Notes under the pieces: model-generated
Seen by the model: the letters and a program-made list of their open reading frames with translations, nothing else
Told to the model about the DNA's origin: nothing
Databases searched by the model: none
Source of the DNA: JACRIM01 sp964605185
Lineage (GTDB): Bacteria; Planctomycetota; Phycisphaerae; UBA1845; UTPLA1
Reading direction: 5' to 3'
DNA length: 64,000 nucleotides
Assembly (NCBI GenBank): GCA_964605185.1
Contig: CAZSBF010000004.1
Location: forward strand, 1-64,000
Made by a program: the position numbers and the translations under genes
Shown: piece after piece, positions 31,804-39,833 of the stretch
Position numbering within the stretch: the stretch's first letter is position 1
Layout of the letters: each line of letters opens with the position of its first letter

Positions 31804-33216
31804 ATGACCGACGCTGCCTTCCTCCAATGCATTCAACCTTCGTGCCATGCGACCTTCGCACTGGATGCTCCGATTTACGAATGCAGCAAATGCGGAGCGC
31901 TGCTGGATGTGGCATACGACTGGAACCGGACCACGCCGCCAGCATCGCTCCAGGCTTTCGAGAAGCGATGGTCCACGCGCCACAATCCCGTTGATTTTTC
32001 CGGTGTCTGGCGATTTCGCGAACTCCTTCCTTTTGCCGCGGCGGCCGAACTCGTCACCATCGGCGAAGGACAGACCATCCTTCAATTGCCCGATGTCACC
32101 GCGATGGCGCTGCCGCTGAAACAGGGAAACCTGCACCTTCAATACGAAGGGATGAATCCCTCGGGCAGCTTCAAAGACAACGGCATGACCGCCGCCTTCA
32201 CGATGGCCCGAATGCTCGGCAAGCAGCGCGTCGGATGCGCTTCCACTGGGAACACCAGTGCCAGCCTTGCGATGTACGCCTCGCTCACCCGTCGGCGCGA
32301 CGGCCAGCCGATGCGCGGCGTAGTTTTTGTCGGGGCGGGCAAGATCGCCTTTGGAAAGCTTTCGCAGGCGCTCGATTACGGGGCGCTCACGCTGCAGATC
32401 GACGGGGACTTTGATGCCTGTATGGCCCGCGTGCGCGAGGCGGCCGACCGCATCGGGCTGTACCTGATGAACTCGGTTAACCCGTTCCGGCTTGAAGGGC
32501 AGAAGACGATCATGTATCGAATTCTTGAGGCGCTTCGATGGGAACCGCCCGATTGGATCGTGGTGCCCGGCGGAAACCTTGGGAACACCAGCGCGTTCGG
32601 CAAGGCATGGATGGAACTCAAGCAGCTCGGCCTGGTTTCGCGCATTCCACGACTGGCCGTAGTCAACGCGGCGGGGGCGAACACGCTGCATGAACTGGTC
32701 AATCGGCGCGGCGTCCGTTGGAACGGCGGCAAATGGGATTGCGACGCCGTCTGCAAGCACTTTGACGAGATGACCAGGCAGGGTCGCAAGGCCTCGACCA
32801 TCGCCACCGCGATCGAGATCGCCAGGCCGGTGAATCTCTCGAAGGCCCTTCGGGCCCTCGACGCCATGAACGCCGTGGTTTGCGAGGTGACAGACGAGCA
32901 GATCCTCGAAGAGAAGGCGCTTGTCGGCCGGAGCGGGTTTGGCTGTGAGCCGGCGAGCGCGGCGAGTGTGGCCGGGCTTCGGCAGTTGCTGGCAAACGGC
33001 ACGATCGATCGCGAGGCGCGGGTGGTATGCATCCTGACCGGCCATGCACTGAAGGACCCGGACGCAACGGTGAAGTACCACACCGGCATCGACAGCAAGG
33101 GCGTGGCCATCTCTGCCGGGCAGACGCACCCGACCGGCCGGCATGCGAATCTGCCGATCCGGGTGCCGGATGATATCGATGCGATCTGCAAGGCGATTGA
33201 GACGGCGCATTCGTGA
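31804..33216 (+). CDS. thrC: Threonine synthase
   Basis: A 470-residue PLP enzyme converting O-phosphohomoserine to threonine. The N-terminus carries a four-Cys ribbon (Cys 9, 14, 27 and 30), common in the class of threonine synthases with a zinc-ribbon-like head. The PLP lysine is in Asn-Pro-Ser-Gly-Ser-Phe-Lys-Asp-Asn-Gly (about residue 124), followed by Ala-Ser-Thr-Gly-Asn-Thr-Ser-Ala-Ser, which binds the cofactor phosphate, and Val-Val-Pro-Gly-Gly-Asn-Leu-Gly-Asn. The end has Leu-Thr-Gly-His-Ala-Leu-Lys-Asp-Pro. ATG 31804 starts just before the Cys ribbon; an in-frame ATG at 31780 overlaps the candidate promoter. Other threonine pathway genes are not adjacent; dapB of the same aspartate family lies 1.1 kb on. 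Confidence 0.95.
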   Translation: MTDAAFLQCIQPSCHATFALDAPIYECSKCGALLDVAYDWNRTTPPASLQAFEKRWSTRHNPVDFSGVWRFRELLPFAAAAELVTIGEGQTILQLPDVTAMALPLKQGNLHLQYEGMNPSGSFKDNGMTAAFTMARMLGKQRVGCASTGNTSASLAMYASLTRRRDGQPMRGVVFVGAGKIAFGKLSQALDYGALTLQIDGDFDACMARVREAADRIGLYLMNSVNPFRLEGQKTIMYRILEALRWEPPDWIVVPGGNLGNTSAFGKAWMELKQLGLVSRIPRLAVVNAAGANTLHELVNRRGVRWNGGKWDCDAVCKHFDEMTRQGRKASTIATAIEIARPVNLSKALRALDAMNAVVCEVTDEQILEEKALVGRSGFGCEPASAASVAGLRQLLANGTIDREARVVCILTGHALKDPDATVKYHTGIDSKGVAISAGQTHPTGRHANLPIRVPDDIDAICKAIETAHS

Positions 33217-33823
33217 GGAGGGGCGAAGGGTCTGAGGGACCGAGGGTTTCCGCCACGGCGGATCATCGACAAGGGGTGGATGTGGTCGCTGGACGGGGGC
33301 GGGGGGTTGGGGAAAAGAAAAGAAGCTGGGATTCGGTGGGATTACGTGGGACGAGGTGGGACGGGACGAGCGCCGGGCGGAAGTGAAACCGCAGATTGCG
33401 CAGATTGGCGCCGATCTTTTGGAAACAGCTGGCGTGTGCTGGCGTTTCCCGTCGCGGCGGGTTTCGCTAACAGTGAACGAGAAACCCTCCTTAGCGGGTC
33501 TGCGACTGGGAACAGTTGAGGAAATGTGCTGCTGGGCGGCGGCGGGAAAAAAATCTCGGTTGTTACAAAGGGATTTGCGGCAGTTAGTCTTTTGATCGCG
33601 ATGGGGAGGGCGCGGGTGCGGATTGGTGTCCTGCGAGCGCGGAATCTCCGGGGTTTTCTTCATACGTCTATCAATCTTGATCACTGTTTCGGCTTGGGTG
33701 TGAATTGTTGTAGGTATTTGTTAGGCAAGGAGTTGGGGCGGCGGATTATGCGAATTCACGCAGAATTGGTGTGGGACTCTGTTTGGGTTCGGACAGGAAC
33801 GGTGGGGTAAAGATGAACCGACC
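33217..33823 (+). other. Gene-poor stretch with purine-rich and CAGATT-type repeats
   Basis: About 600 bases with no credible gene. The first third is very purine-rich, with repeated GTGGGA-type units around 33335-33370. Around 33385-33410 it has CGCAGATTGCGCAGATTGG, a short tandem of CAGATT units of the type common as dispersed intergenic repeats in some environmental genomes. Two inverted GGGTTTC/GAAACCC-like elements lie near 33450-33490. Open frames here are short, low in family-like content and change frame often. It may be decayed sequence. Confidence 0.5.
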
Positions 33824-34177
33824 CTACTCGCTGGGCGATGGCGGGCGTGCCGAAAAATCAACAAATGCCGACCGATCATCACGCACAAATACTGTCAGAA
33901 CGACGCCCGTATAGGGCCTCTTGAAAGTCACGACCCATACGGACTCATTCTTTAGAACTCCTTTGTAGGCCTTGGCACGACTAGGGTCCAAAACAACTTG
34001 TGGTCTTTTAGTTCTGTAAAAGTCGACAGCGACAGTAATTGCATCCTTCGCATCGCGCACCGACTTTTGAGCAGTCGCTTCTGTCTCATCGTTGTTCCCA
34101 ACGGTGCGCACTGATGGCCGGGAACTTGCCGTTCCGCAGCCGGAGACAATCCACGTCATGATGACCTTGATAATCAC
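33824..34177 (-). CDS. Small hypothetical lipoprotein-like protein
   Basis: A 117-residue reading from GTG 34177. It begins with a short hydrophobic stretch (Ile-Ile-Lys-Val-Ile-Met-Thr-Trp-Ile-Val-Ser-Gly-Cys) that looks like a very short lipoprotein signal with Cys near residue 14. The rest has Ala-Ile-Thr-Val-Ala-Val-Asp-Phe-Tyr and Glu-Ser-Val-Trp-Val-Val-Thr-Phe-Lys-Arg, the alternating pattern of a PepSY- or NTF2-like small fold. The open frame continues upstream to 34324, but that part is not protein-like. The start is uncertain (ATG 34159 is another choice). It lies alone between the gene-poor stretch and dapB, divergent from dapB. The function is not recognised. Confidence 0.45.
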   Translation of the reverse strand: MIIKVIMTWIVSGCGTASSRPSVRTVGNNDETEATAQKSVRDAKDAITVAVDFYRTKRPQVVLDPSRAKAYKGVLKNESVWVVTFKRPYTGVVLTVFVRDDRSAFVDFSARPPSPSE

Positions 34178-34337
34178 GCCTCGACACGATGCTGACGGAC
34201 GACGCGTCGCATGTACTGAATCGGGAAGGCAACGGACTGGCAATGTTCGGCGAATCGGGTTCATGCAACATCCATATCCCATCGTAATGCATACCACGAT
34301 GCCACCGCCGTATTGGGCGGCCAATCACGGCATCGAG

Positions 34338-34343
34338 TAAGAT
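34338..34343 (+). promoter_or_regulatory. Possible -10 immediately before dapB
   Basis: TAAGAT ends six bases before the dapB ATG. A TTGGGC at 34313-34318 is 19 bases upstream of it. If used, the transcript would be leaderless or nearly so; no Shine-Dalgarno sequence precedes the ATG. Confidence 0.3.
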
Positions 34344-34349
34344 CCCGTA

Positions 34350-35153
34350 ATGATCCAAATAGCACTCAGCGGCGCGGGTGGGCGGATGGGGCGGCGGATT
34401 GTTGCGCTGGCTGGTGAGAATAAGCAGGTCACGATCGTCGCGGCCGTTGAGTCCGGCGACAGCCCCGTGCTCAATAAGGATGCCGGGGAACTTGCGGGTA
34501 TTGGCCCGAGCGGTGTCAAAATCGCTTCCACGGTTTCCGCCGAGTTCGATGTCTTTATCGAATTCTCCACGGCCCATGCGACGAGGCAGTGGCTCGATCT
34601 TTGTGTATCGAAGGGCAGACCGATCCTGATCGGCACGACCGGGCACTCCAATTCCGATCTGGCCGCCATTCGCGAGGCGGCCAAGCGAATCCCCGTTCTC
34701 AAATCCGCCAATATGAGCGTGGGGGTCAATGTGCTGCTTCGCATCGCGGAGGAGCTTGGGCGAACGCTGGACGCTTCGTACGACGTGGAGATTGCCGAGG
34801 CCCATCATCGATTCAAGACGGATGCGCCGAGCGGGACGGCTCTTGCCCTGCGCGACGCCGTTGCCCGCGGCCGGGGCGGGAACCCCGCGACCATCAAGGG
34901 ACGCGACGGCCAGACGGGGCAACGGCCGGCGGGTGAGATCGGCATGCACAGCCTGCGGATCGGTGACACGGTCGGCGAGCACACGGTGTCGTTCGGCACG
35001 CTGGGTGAGACGATCAGCATTTCGCATTCTGCGCATTCGCGCGACACGTTTGCGCTTGGGGCCCTGCGGGCGGCATCGTGGCTCGCGGGCAAGCCGGCGG
35101 GGATGTATCAGATGAGTGATGTGTTGTTTGGGACGGGTGTTACGGCCAAGTGA
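34350..35153 (+). CDS. dapB: 4-hydroxy-tetrahydrodipicolinate reductase
   Basis: A 267-residue NAD(P)H-dependent enzyme of the lysine/diaminopimelate pathway. The nucleotide-binding motif is Leu-Ser-Gly-Ala-Gly-Gly-Arg-Met-Gly-Arg-Arg-Ile (residues 6-17). Ile-Gly-Thr-Thr-Gly-His (about 93-98) and Ser-Ala-Asn-Met-Ser-Val-Gly-Val-Asn follow, then the catalytic signature Glu-Ala-His-His-Arg-Phe-Lys-Thr-Asp-Ala-Pro-Ser-Gly-Thr-Ala, with the general acid His and the Lys. It supplies meso-diaminopimelate for lysine and for peptidoglycan, consistent with a wall-containing planctomycete. ATG 34350 has no leader ribosome-binding site. It is convergent with the parvulin lipoprotein gene. Confidence 0.95.
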   Translation: MIQIALSGAGGRMGRRIVALAGENKQVTIVAAVESGDSPVLNKDAGELAGIGPSGVKIASTVSAEFDVFIEFSTAHATRQWLDLCVSKGRPILIGTTGHSNSDLAAIREAAKRIPVLKSANMSVGVNVLLRIAEELGRTLDASYDVEIAEAHHRFKTDAPSGTALALRDAVARGRGGNPATIKGRDGQTGQRPAGEIGMHSLRIGDTVGEHTVSFGTLGETISISHSAHSRDTFALGALRAASWLAGKPAGMYQMSDVLFGTGVTAK

Positions 35154-35268
35154 AGCAGAACGATCCGCGCTTCGATGGCGGGCCGACAAATGGTAGTAAG
35201 CAAAGCCCGTGCTGGCGCGTGGGCCTCGTTGATACTAACGAATCGAAAATCGTTAATCGTGCGGGGCT

Positions 35269-36651
35269 CTATCTTGCCTTATCCGTCTTGAGCTTGGGGG
35301 ATCGACCGGGGATGGCGTCCTGATCGCCAGCTGACTCTGTTGAGGCATTCACCTGTGTCGGCACGGCGTTGAGCACGGCTCGTACGAAGGCATCCAGCGA
35401 TCCGATGGTCGATCGATCCAGTTCCTTTTGCAGGAAGTCGGCGCGGAGTTTGACGAAACGCTGCTGACGGAGGGAGTTCGTGATCTCCGGCTGGGCATCC
35501 TGGAATGAAAGACGCGACGCTTCTTCGATCGCACCGACGCGGACGATGAAGAAGCTGCGGGCGGCGTCGATGATTTCGCTGGTCTCGCCTGCCTTCAATT
35601 CGAACAGCTTCCGAGAGGGTGCTTCCCAATGTCCTTGCAGTGGGGCGGCGGTGGCGTCGCTTGGTTGCGTGATCCAGCCCCAGTAACCGCCTTCGTCCTT
35701 GTGAAGGCCGTGAGAGAATTCTTTCGCAACATCCGCGAAGGGGCGGCCCTCTTTCAGTGCCGCTGACGCCTTTTCGATTGTGGCTCGTGCCTTTTCCGTG
35801 GCGAGGCGTTCATCTTCGCGGGTCATGGGGCGGCTCAGGTCGAGGAACGACGCCACGGGCACGTCGATCAGGTACATCTCGCGGCGACCATCTTTGGAGA
35901 AGTCGTTGAGATGCGAGTTGTAGTAGGCCTGCAGTTCCTGCTTGCGCGCCTGCGGCACCATAGGCAGGAGTCGATCGCGGAGGTAGCTGTCGATGAGGAC
36001 GGATTTGCGAAGCCGCTCGCGAACTTCGTCGCGGGATTTGCCGTGCTTGGAGAGGTATTTCGCATAGGCCGTCTCGCGTCCGCCGAATTCGCGGTTGATG
36101 CGGTCCTTCTCCATCTTTTCGACGGCCTTGTCGAGTTGGGGCTTAAGTTCATCGTGCAACGTTTCCTGGGCGCGACGCCAGATGAGATGCTGGGCGACGG
36201 CTTCGATGATTTGCTGGCGGATCAACTCGCCGACTTTCCGCCAGTATTGGTCCGAGGATAGCTCCGACTCCAAGGTCGGCAGTCGCGACTGCAGGGGTTC
36301 GAGGATGTCCTGCACGCGGATCACTTCATCGTCGACGACGAGGTGTTCGGCCCGGACGGCATTGGGAGAGTCTTCGGCGCTGCGCGGAGCGGGTTCTTCG
36401 CCGGGGCGATCCTGCTGGGAGGCAAGGCGCGTGTCGCTGCGAGACGGCGGATCCGCGGGCTCTTGTGAGATTGCTGCGTCGGCCGGCTCAACTGCAGGCT
36501 CCTGGGCCGGCGCGTCGTGCTTCTTCTTTTCCGTTCGGCTTGCCCACCATTCCTGCATGGAGGTGCGATTGCCCGAGGAATCCATGCAGCCGGCGAGACT
36601 TGCCAGACAACCCACGACGATGACCAACCGCGCCATGTTCATAATCCGCAT
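35269..36651 (-). CDS. Parvulin-type (PpiC/SurA-like) peptidyl-prolyl isomerase lipoprotein
   Basis: A 460-residue exported protein. The signal peptide ends Ala-Ser-Leu-Ala-Gly-Cys (Cys at residue 22), so it is a lipoprotein. An acidic, proline-rich linker (about 35-105) precedes a SurA-like helical N-domain, and a parvulin domain lies at about 265-395: Ala-Ala-Leu-Lys-Glu-Gly-Arg-Pro-Phe-Ala-Asp-Val-Ala-Lys-Glu-Phe-Ser, then Gly-Gly-Tyr-Trp-Gly-Trp and Phe-Glu-Leu-Lys-Ala-Gly-Glu-Thr-Ser. This layout (chaperone arms plus isomerase) folds envelope proteins. ATG 36651 is chosen at the signal peptide; ATG 36642 is also possible. It is divergent from the GT2 gene at 36751. Confidence 0.88.
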   Translation of the reverse strand: MRIMNMARLVIVVGCLASLAGCMDSSGNRTSMQEWWASRTEKKKHDAPAQEPAVEPADAAISQEPADPPSRSDTRLASQQDRPGEEPAPRSAEDSPNAVRAEHLVVDDEVIRVQDILEPLQSRLPTLESELSSDQYWRKVGELIRQQIIEAVAQHLIWRRAQETLHDELKPQLDKAVEKMEKDRINREFGGRETAYAKYLSKHGKSRDEVRERLRKSVLIDSYLRDRLLPMVPQARKQELQAYYNSHLNDFSKDGRREMYLIDVPVASFLDLSRPMTREDERLATEKARATIEKASAALKEGRPFADVAKEFSHGLHKDEGGYWGWITQPSDATAAPLQGHWEAPSRKLFELKAGETSEIIDAARSFFIVRVGAIEEASRLSFQDAQPEITNSLRQQRFVKLRADFLQKELDRSTIGSLDAFVRAVLNAVPTQVNASTESAGDQDAIPGRSPKLKTDKAR

Positions 36652-36750
36652 TCTACCGCATCGACTCGCCGCTCCAAGCGCTGCGGTTGACATGATGCCG
36701 CCCACTGACGAAGCTAGCCGCGTCGCATCATTCGACAAACGAGGACCGGC

Positions 36751-37680
36751 ATGGAATCATCACTCGCTCCACTCGGCCGCGTCGCCGTCCTCATCCCTTG
36801 CTATAACGAGATCGCCACGGTGCGCAAGGTCGTCGAGGATTTTCGCCGGTCCATTCCCGAGGCGGGTATTTACGTCTTTGATAACAACAGTACGGATGGG
36901 ACGGCCGACGCTGCCCGCGCGGCCGGTGCGACCGTGATCCCCGAAAAAAAGCAGGGCAAGGGGCACGTGGTCGCGGCCATGTTGGAGAAGGTGGACGCCG
37001 ACTATTACGTCATGGTGGATGGCGATGACACGTATCCGGCCGATCGAGTGCGCGACCTGTTGACGCCGGTTGTGGCTGAACAGGCGGATATGGTTGTGGG
37101 GCGTCGCGAGGCGGTCGATCAGAAGGCGGCGTATCGGCCGTTTCATGTTTTTGGAAACCGGCTGGTGTGCTCGATGATCAATCTGATTTTTGGGTCGAAC
37201 TTGACGGACATCATGAGCGGCTATCGGGCGTTCAACCGGCATGTGGCTCGCAATCTGCCGATCATTGCGTACGGCTTTGACATCGAGACGGAGATGTCGG
37301 TGCAATGTTTGTATCGGCGGTGGGTTGTGCGCGAGATTCCTGTTGAGTATCGAGAACGGCCCGAGGGAAGCGTTTCGAAGTTGAGCACATTTCATGATGG
37401 GTTCCGGGTTGTTTTTCGAATCCTCAGCCTCTTCCGGTCGTATAAGCCGCTGACGTTTTTTGGCGGCATTGGCATCCTGCTCTTTCTCGCGGCGGTCGGA
37501 TGCGGGCTTGGCGTTTTCCTTGGGCATTGGCAGCCCGACTCCAGTTATCGCCTTGCACTGGTCGTCGGCGTGTTTGCTTTGGCCGCGATGAGTCTCGTTG
37601 CCGTCAGCATTGGCGTGACTGTTCAGTTGATAAACTTCCGGTTCTGGGAATTGGATTCGATCCTGCGCCGGCGCCGATAG
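36751..37680 (+). CDS. Family 2 glycosyltransferase (dolichyl/polyprenyl-phosphate sugar synthase type)
   Basis: A 309-residue GT-A enzyme. Motifs are Val-Leu-Ile-Pro-Cys-Tyr-Asn-Glu (about residues 12-19), Asp-Asn-Asn-Ser-Thr-Asp-Gly-Thr, the metal-binding Val-Asp-Gly-Asp-Asp-Thr-Tyr-Pro-Ala-Asp (about 89-98) and the later Gly-Tyr-Arg-Ala-Phe-Asn-Arg. Two hydrophobic helices close the protein (about 235-258 and 268-292), as in GtrB/DPM1-like synthases that charge polyprenyl phosphate with glucose or mannose. It could supply lipid-linked sugar to the PMT-like transferases at 18398 and 29521 (inference). A GAGG site precedes the ATG. The next gene, a phosphoglucose isomerase-like protein, starts nine bases after its stop. 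Confidence 0.9.
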   Translation: MESSLAPLGRVAVLIPCYNEIATVRKVVEDFRRSIPEAGIYVFDNNSTDGTADAARAAGATVIPEKKQGKGHVVAAMLEKVDADYYVMVDGDDTYPADRVRDLLTPVVAEQADMVVGRREAVDQKAAYRPFHVFGNRLVCSMINLIFGSNLTDIMSGYRAFNRHVARNLPIIAYGFDIETEMSVQCLYRRWVVREIPVEYRERPEGSVSKLSTFHDGFRVVFRILSLFRSYKPLTFFGGIGILLFLAAVGCGLGVFLGHWQPDSSYRLALVVGVFALAAMSLVAVSIGVTVQLINFRFWELDSILRRRR

Positions 37681-37689
37681 GGGACCACC

Positions 37690-39261
37690 ATGTCTAAACT
37701 TCTCGACCAACTTAAGTCCGCCGCCGCTGATGCGACCAAGCGATTTGGCGTCGCCGCGGCGACCGATGCGCGACTTGAAGACGCTCTTGCGGGGACGATT
37801 GATCCGCAGAAGCTGATCGACAATTGCGCTGAGGCGTGGCGCATTTCCGCGGATCAGGCCGCAGGATTACTCGGTGAACACGGTTTCGGCACGATTCTGG
37901 CGCGGTTGAGGCCGGTTGCGGCGGCCGGGGGGGCGGAGATCGCAGGACCGGCGCTCGCGAAGACCGACACGTTTGCATTGGCCGACGGGCGCATTCGCAT
38001 TCGGGCGTTTTCGCCGGCATTCAACGAGCCGACGGCGGCCGCGAAACCAGTGCACGACTCCATTGCCACGGCGATTGCCGCGTTCACAGCGCAGGCCGCG
38101 CGCGATCCGCTCGGCGTGCTTTACCGAGAACGGCCGCTCGACTATGCCCGCACGTGGTTGAAGGACGTCGCGCCGAAGATCGACGCGTTTTGCAGGCAAC
38201 ACTTCCCCGGCGGGCAACCCGCGTACATCATCAACAGCGGCATCGGAGCGAATGAGCAGTTTAACTATTTCGTCGCCCGGCTTGCCAATTCGCGGCATGG
38301 TTCGCATCCACAGTGGCTTCTGGCGAATTCGCCGAAGGAACTGGACGACCTGCCGGCCGACTGCACCGTGGGCAACACGCTTTTCCTTGAGTTCTCTCGC
38401 AGCGGGATTACCGAGGAGACGATTAAGCTTCATGAGTTCACACCGCACGCGGCGAAGCGCATCGTTTTCGCCAACACGGGCCCGCTGCGGGCACTCGCCG
38501 AGCGCGACGGGAATCTCCTTCTCACGCTGCCTGATGAGGTTTCCGGTCGCTACGGCCGCAACAAGACGCCGATCCTGATGGCGCCGATGCATGTGGCCGG
38601 GCTTGATGTCGCCGCCTATTGGACGACGATTCAGGCGGCGTGCGACACGCTGAATCTCGCGGATCGTGCGTCGGCGCCGGTCGTCGTGGCCCAGTGGATT
38701 CGCATGCAGCAGCTTCGCCGTGGCGCGAACCATATCTACCTCGGCACGAATTCCGCGGCCGTTCGCTGCAGTGCCGATGAGTTTTGCCAATTCTGGAATG
38801 AGGGTGTCAACCGCGACGGCAACGACATCACCATGTCGCGATACCTCGGCCTGCCGCGCGATTCGCATATGAACCTTGAGGCCATCCTCGGCACGAGCGA
38901 ACACAAGCTTGCGGTTTTTCTGCTCGATGCACGCGTTGCGTCGGGAGCGGCAGGGCTTGGTGCACCGATTGAGGCGATCAACCCGGCTCATGCGAATCTG
39001 ACGCGCAATGAAACCGATCTCGTCCTCGCACTTGCCAACGTGAAGCGTTGCAGCGAGAAGATGCCGACGTTGCTTATCACAGTTGACGGGGCTGACCTTT
39101 CGGCGTCGGCCTGGCTCGGGCAGCTTTGGGCGGATATCACGCTCGTCTATTCGCGGCTCATTGGCGTCGATCCGGGTTCGAACCCGGAGGTGAAGAACGT
39201 TCGCACTCGAGCCGGTGAGTGGTTGGCGAATAAGCAGATGGCGTTTTCGCTGATGAAATAA
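37690..39261 (+). CDS. Divergent glucose-6-phosphate isomerase-like protein (SIS domain)
   Basis: A 523-residue protein. It has the sugar-phosphate-binding hallmark Glu-Phe-Ser-Arg-Ser-Gly-Ile-Thr-Glu-Glu-Thr (about residues 236-246), like the SKTFTTxET loop of phosphoglucose isomerases, and Val-Ser-Gly-Arg-Tyr-Gly-Arg-Asn-Lys-Thr-Pro (about 284-294), like the family GGRFS-type signature, followed by Met-Ala-Pro-Met-His-Val-Ala-Gly. The usual catalytic Glu, His and Lys segments are not recognisable with confidence; Asp-Ser-His-Met-Asn-Leu-Glu near residue 395 is one candidate. The reaction would be glucose-6-phosphate to fructose-6-phosphate. It is co-directional with the GT2 gene, nine bases before it. 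A non-isomerase SIS role is possible. Confidence 0.7.
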   Translation: MSKLLDQLKSAAADATKRFGVAAATDARLEDALAGTIDPQKLIDNCAEAWRISADQAAGLLGEHGFGTILARLRPVAAAGGAEIAGPALAKTDTFALADGRIRIRAFSPAFNEPTAAAKPVHDSIATAIAAFTAQAARDPLGVLYRERPLDYARTWLKDVAPKIDAFCRQHFPGGQPAYIINSGIGANEQFNYFVARLANSRHGSHPQWLLANSPKELDDLPADCTVGNTLFLEFSRSGITEETIKLHEFTPHAAKRIVFANTGPLRALAERDGNLLLTLPDEVSGRYGRNKTPILMAPMHVAGLDVAAYWTTIQAACDTLNLADRASAPVVVAQWIRMQQLRRGANHIYLGTNSAAVRCSADEFCQFWNEGVNRDGNDITMSRYLGLPRDSHMNLEAILGTSEHKLAVFLLDARVASGAAGLGAPIEAINPAHANLTRNETDLVLALANVKRCSEKMPTLLITVDGADLSASAWLGQLWADITLVYSRLIGVDPGSNPEVKNVRTRAGEWLANKQMAFSLMK

Positions 39262-39278
39262 TGGAACGAGCCGGGGGG

Positions 39279-39830
39279 TTATTGTTCGCTGAGCTTTTCT
39301 ACCGTGAACCGAAAGACCTCGGTGCCGGGCTCGTGCCATGCCTCGTGGCCGAGGCCGGCCTTGTGGGAGCAGCATTCGGCGAGGAATGTTTTCTTGTCCC
39401 AGCCGGCCTCGGTGGCGACCTCGGGAAGAAAGCAGCCGACGTGGCGGCCTTGCTTGACGTAGATGCCGTGCCGGCCGAGTTCGAAGTCCATGGGGTCTTC
39501 GATGGGTTCGAGTGGTGAGAGGAGGGAGATGTCGATGCGGATGGATTTCAATTCGTCGGCGCTGACCGGGTTGGACCGAAAGCGCGGATCGCGAGCGGCG
39601 GCGACGGCCATGCGGGCAATCGTGTCGGGAAGGGGCTCGTCGGTGGTGAAGATTCCGATGCAGCCGCGGAGGTGTTCACCGTTGTGGAGCGTGACAAATG
39701 CGCCGCATTGCGGCAGGTCGTCGGGCCACGTGGCTTTGGTGGCATCGGCGTCATTGCCGCACAGGTATTCGTTGATGGCGTCACGTGCGTGACGGAGCAG
39801 GCGGATTTGAATGGCGTAGTCGAACGGCAT
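39279..39830 (-). CDS. AMMECR1-domain protein (AmmeMemoRadiSam system protein A type)
   Basis: A 183-residue single-domain protein. The AMMECR1 signature is exact: Leu-Arg-Gly-Cys-Ile-Gly (about residues 54-59), with Gly-Ala-Phe-Val-Thr-Leu upstream, Ala-Ala-Ala-Arg-Asp-Pro-Arg-Phe after it and Gly-Ile-Tyr-Val-Lys-Gln-Gly-Arg-His-Val-Gly-Cys-Phe-Leu-Pro. In bacteria this domain is often encoded with a Memo-like protein and a radical SAM protein; neither is adjacent here. The biochemical function is not established. It is encoded three bases after the stop of the SGNH gene on the same strand, so the two are probably co-transcribed. Confidence 0.9.
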   Translation of the reverse strand: MPFDYAIQIRLLRHARDAINEYLCGNDADATKATWPDDLPQCGAFVTLHNGEHLRGCIGIFTTDEPLPDTIARMAVAAARDPRFRSNPVSADELKSIRIDISLLSPLEPIEDPMDFELGRHGIYVKQGRHVGCFLPEVATEAGWDKKTFLAECCSHKAGLGHEAWHEPGTEVFRFTVEKLSEQ

Positions 39831-39833
39831 CGA

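Noticed and set aside
31510..33684. A 724-codon open frame on the minus strand across thrC
   Set aside because: It is antisense to a clear threonine synthase, rich in Arg/His/Pro, without any recognisable domain; it is a high-G+C shadow.
33280..33810. Two plus-strand open frames of 79 and 94 codons in the gene-poor stretch
   Set aside because: Low-complexity or implausible composition, no ribosome-binding site and no family-like motif.
37867..39375. A 502-codon minus-strand open frame across the isomerase-like gene
   Set aside because: Shadow composition (Arg/His-rich), no domain, and the plus-strand gene has recognisable motifs.
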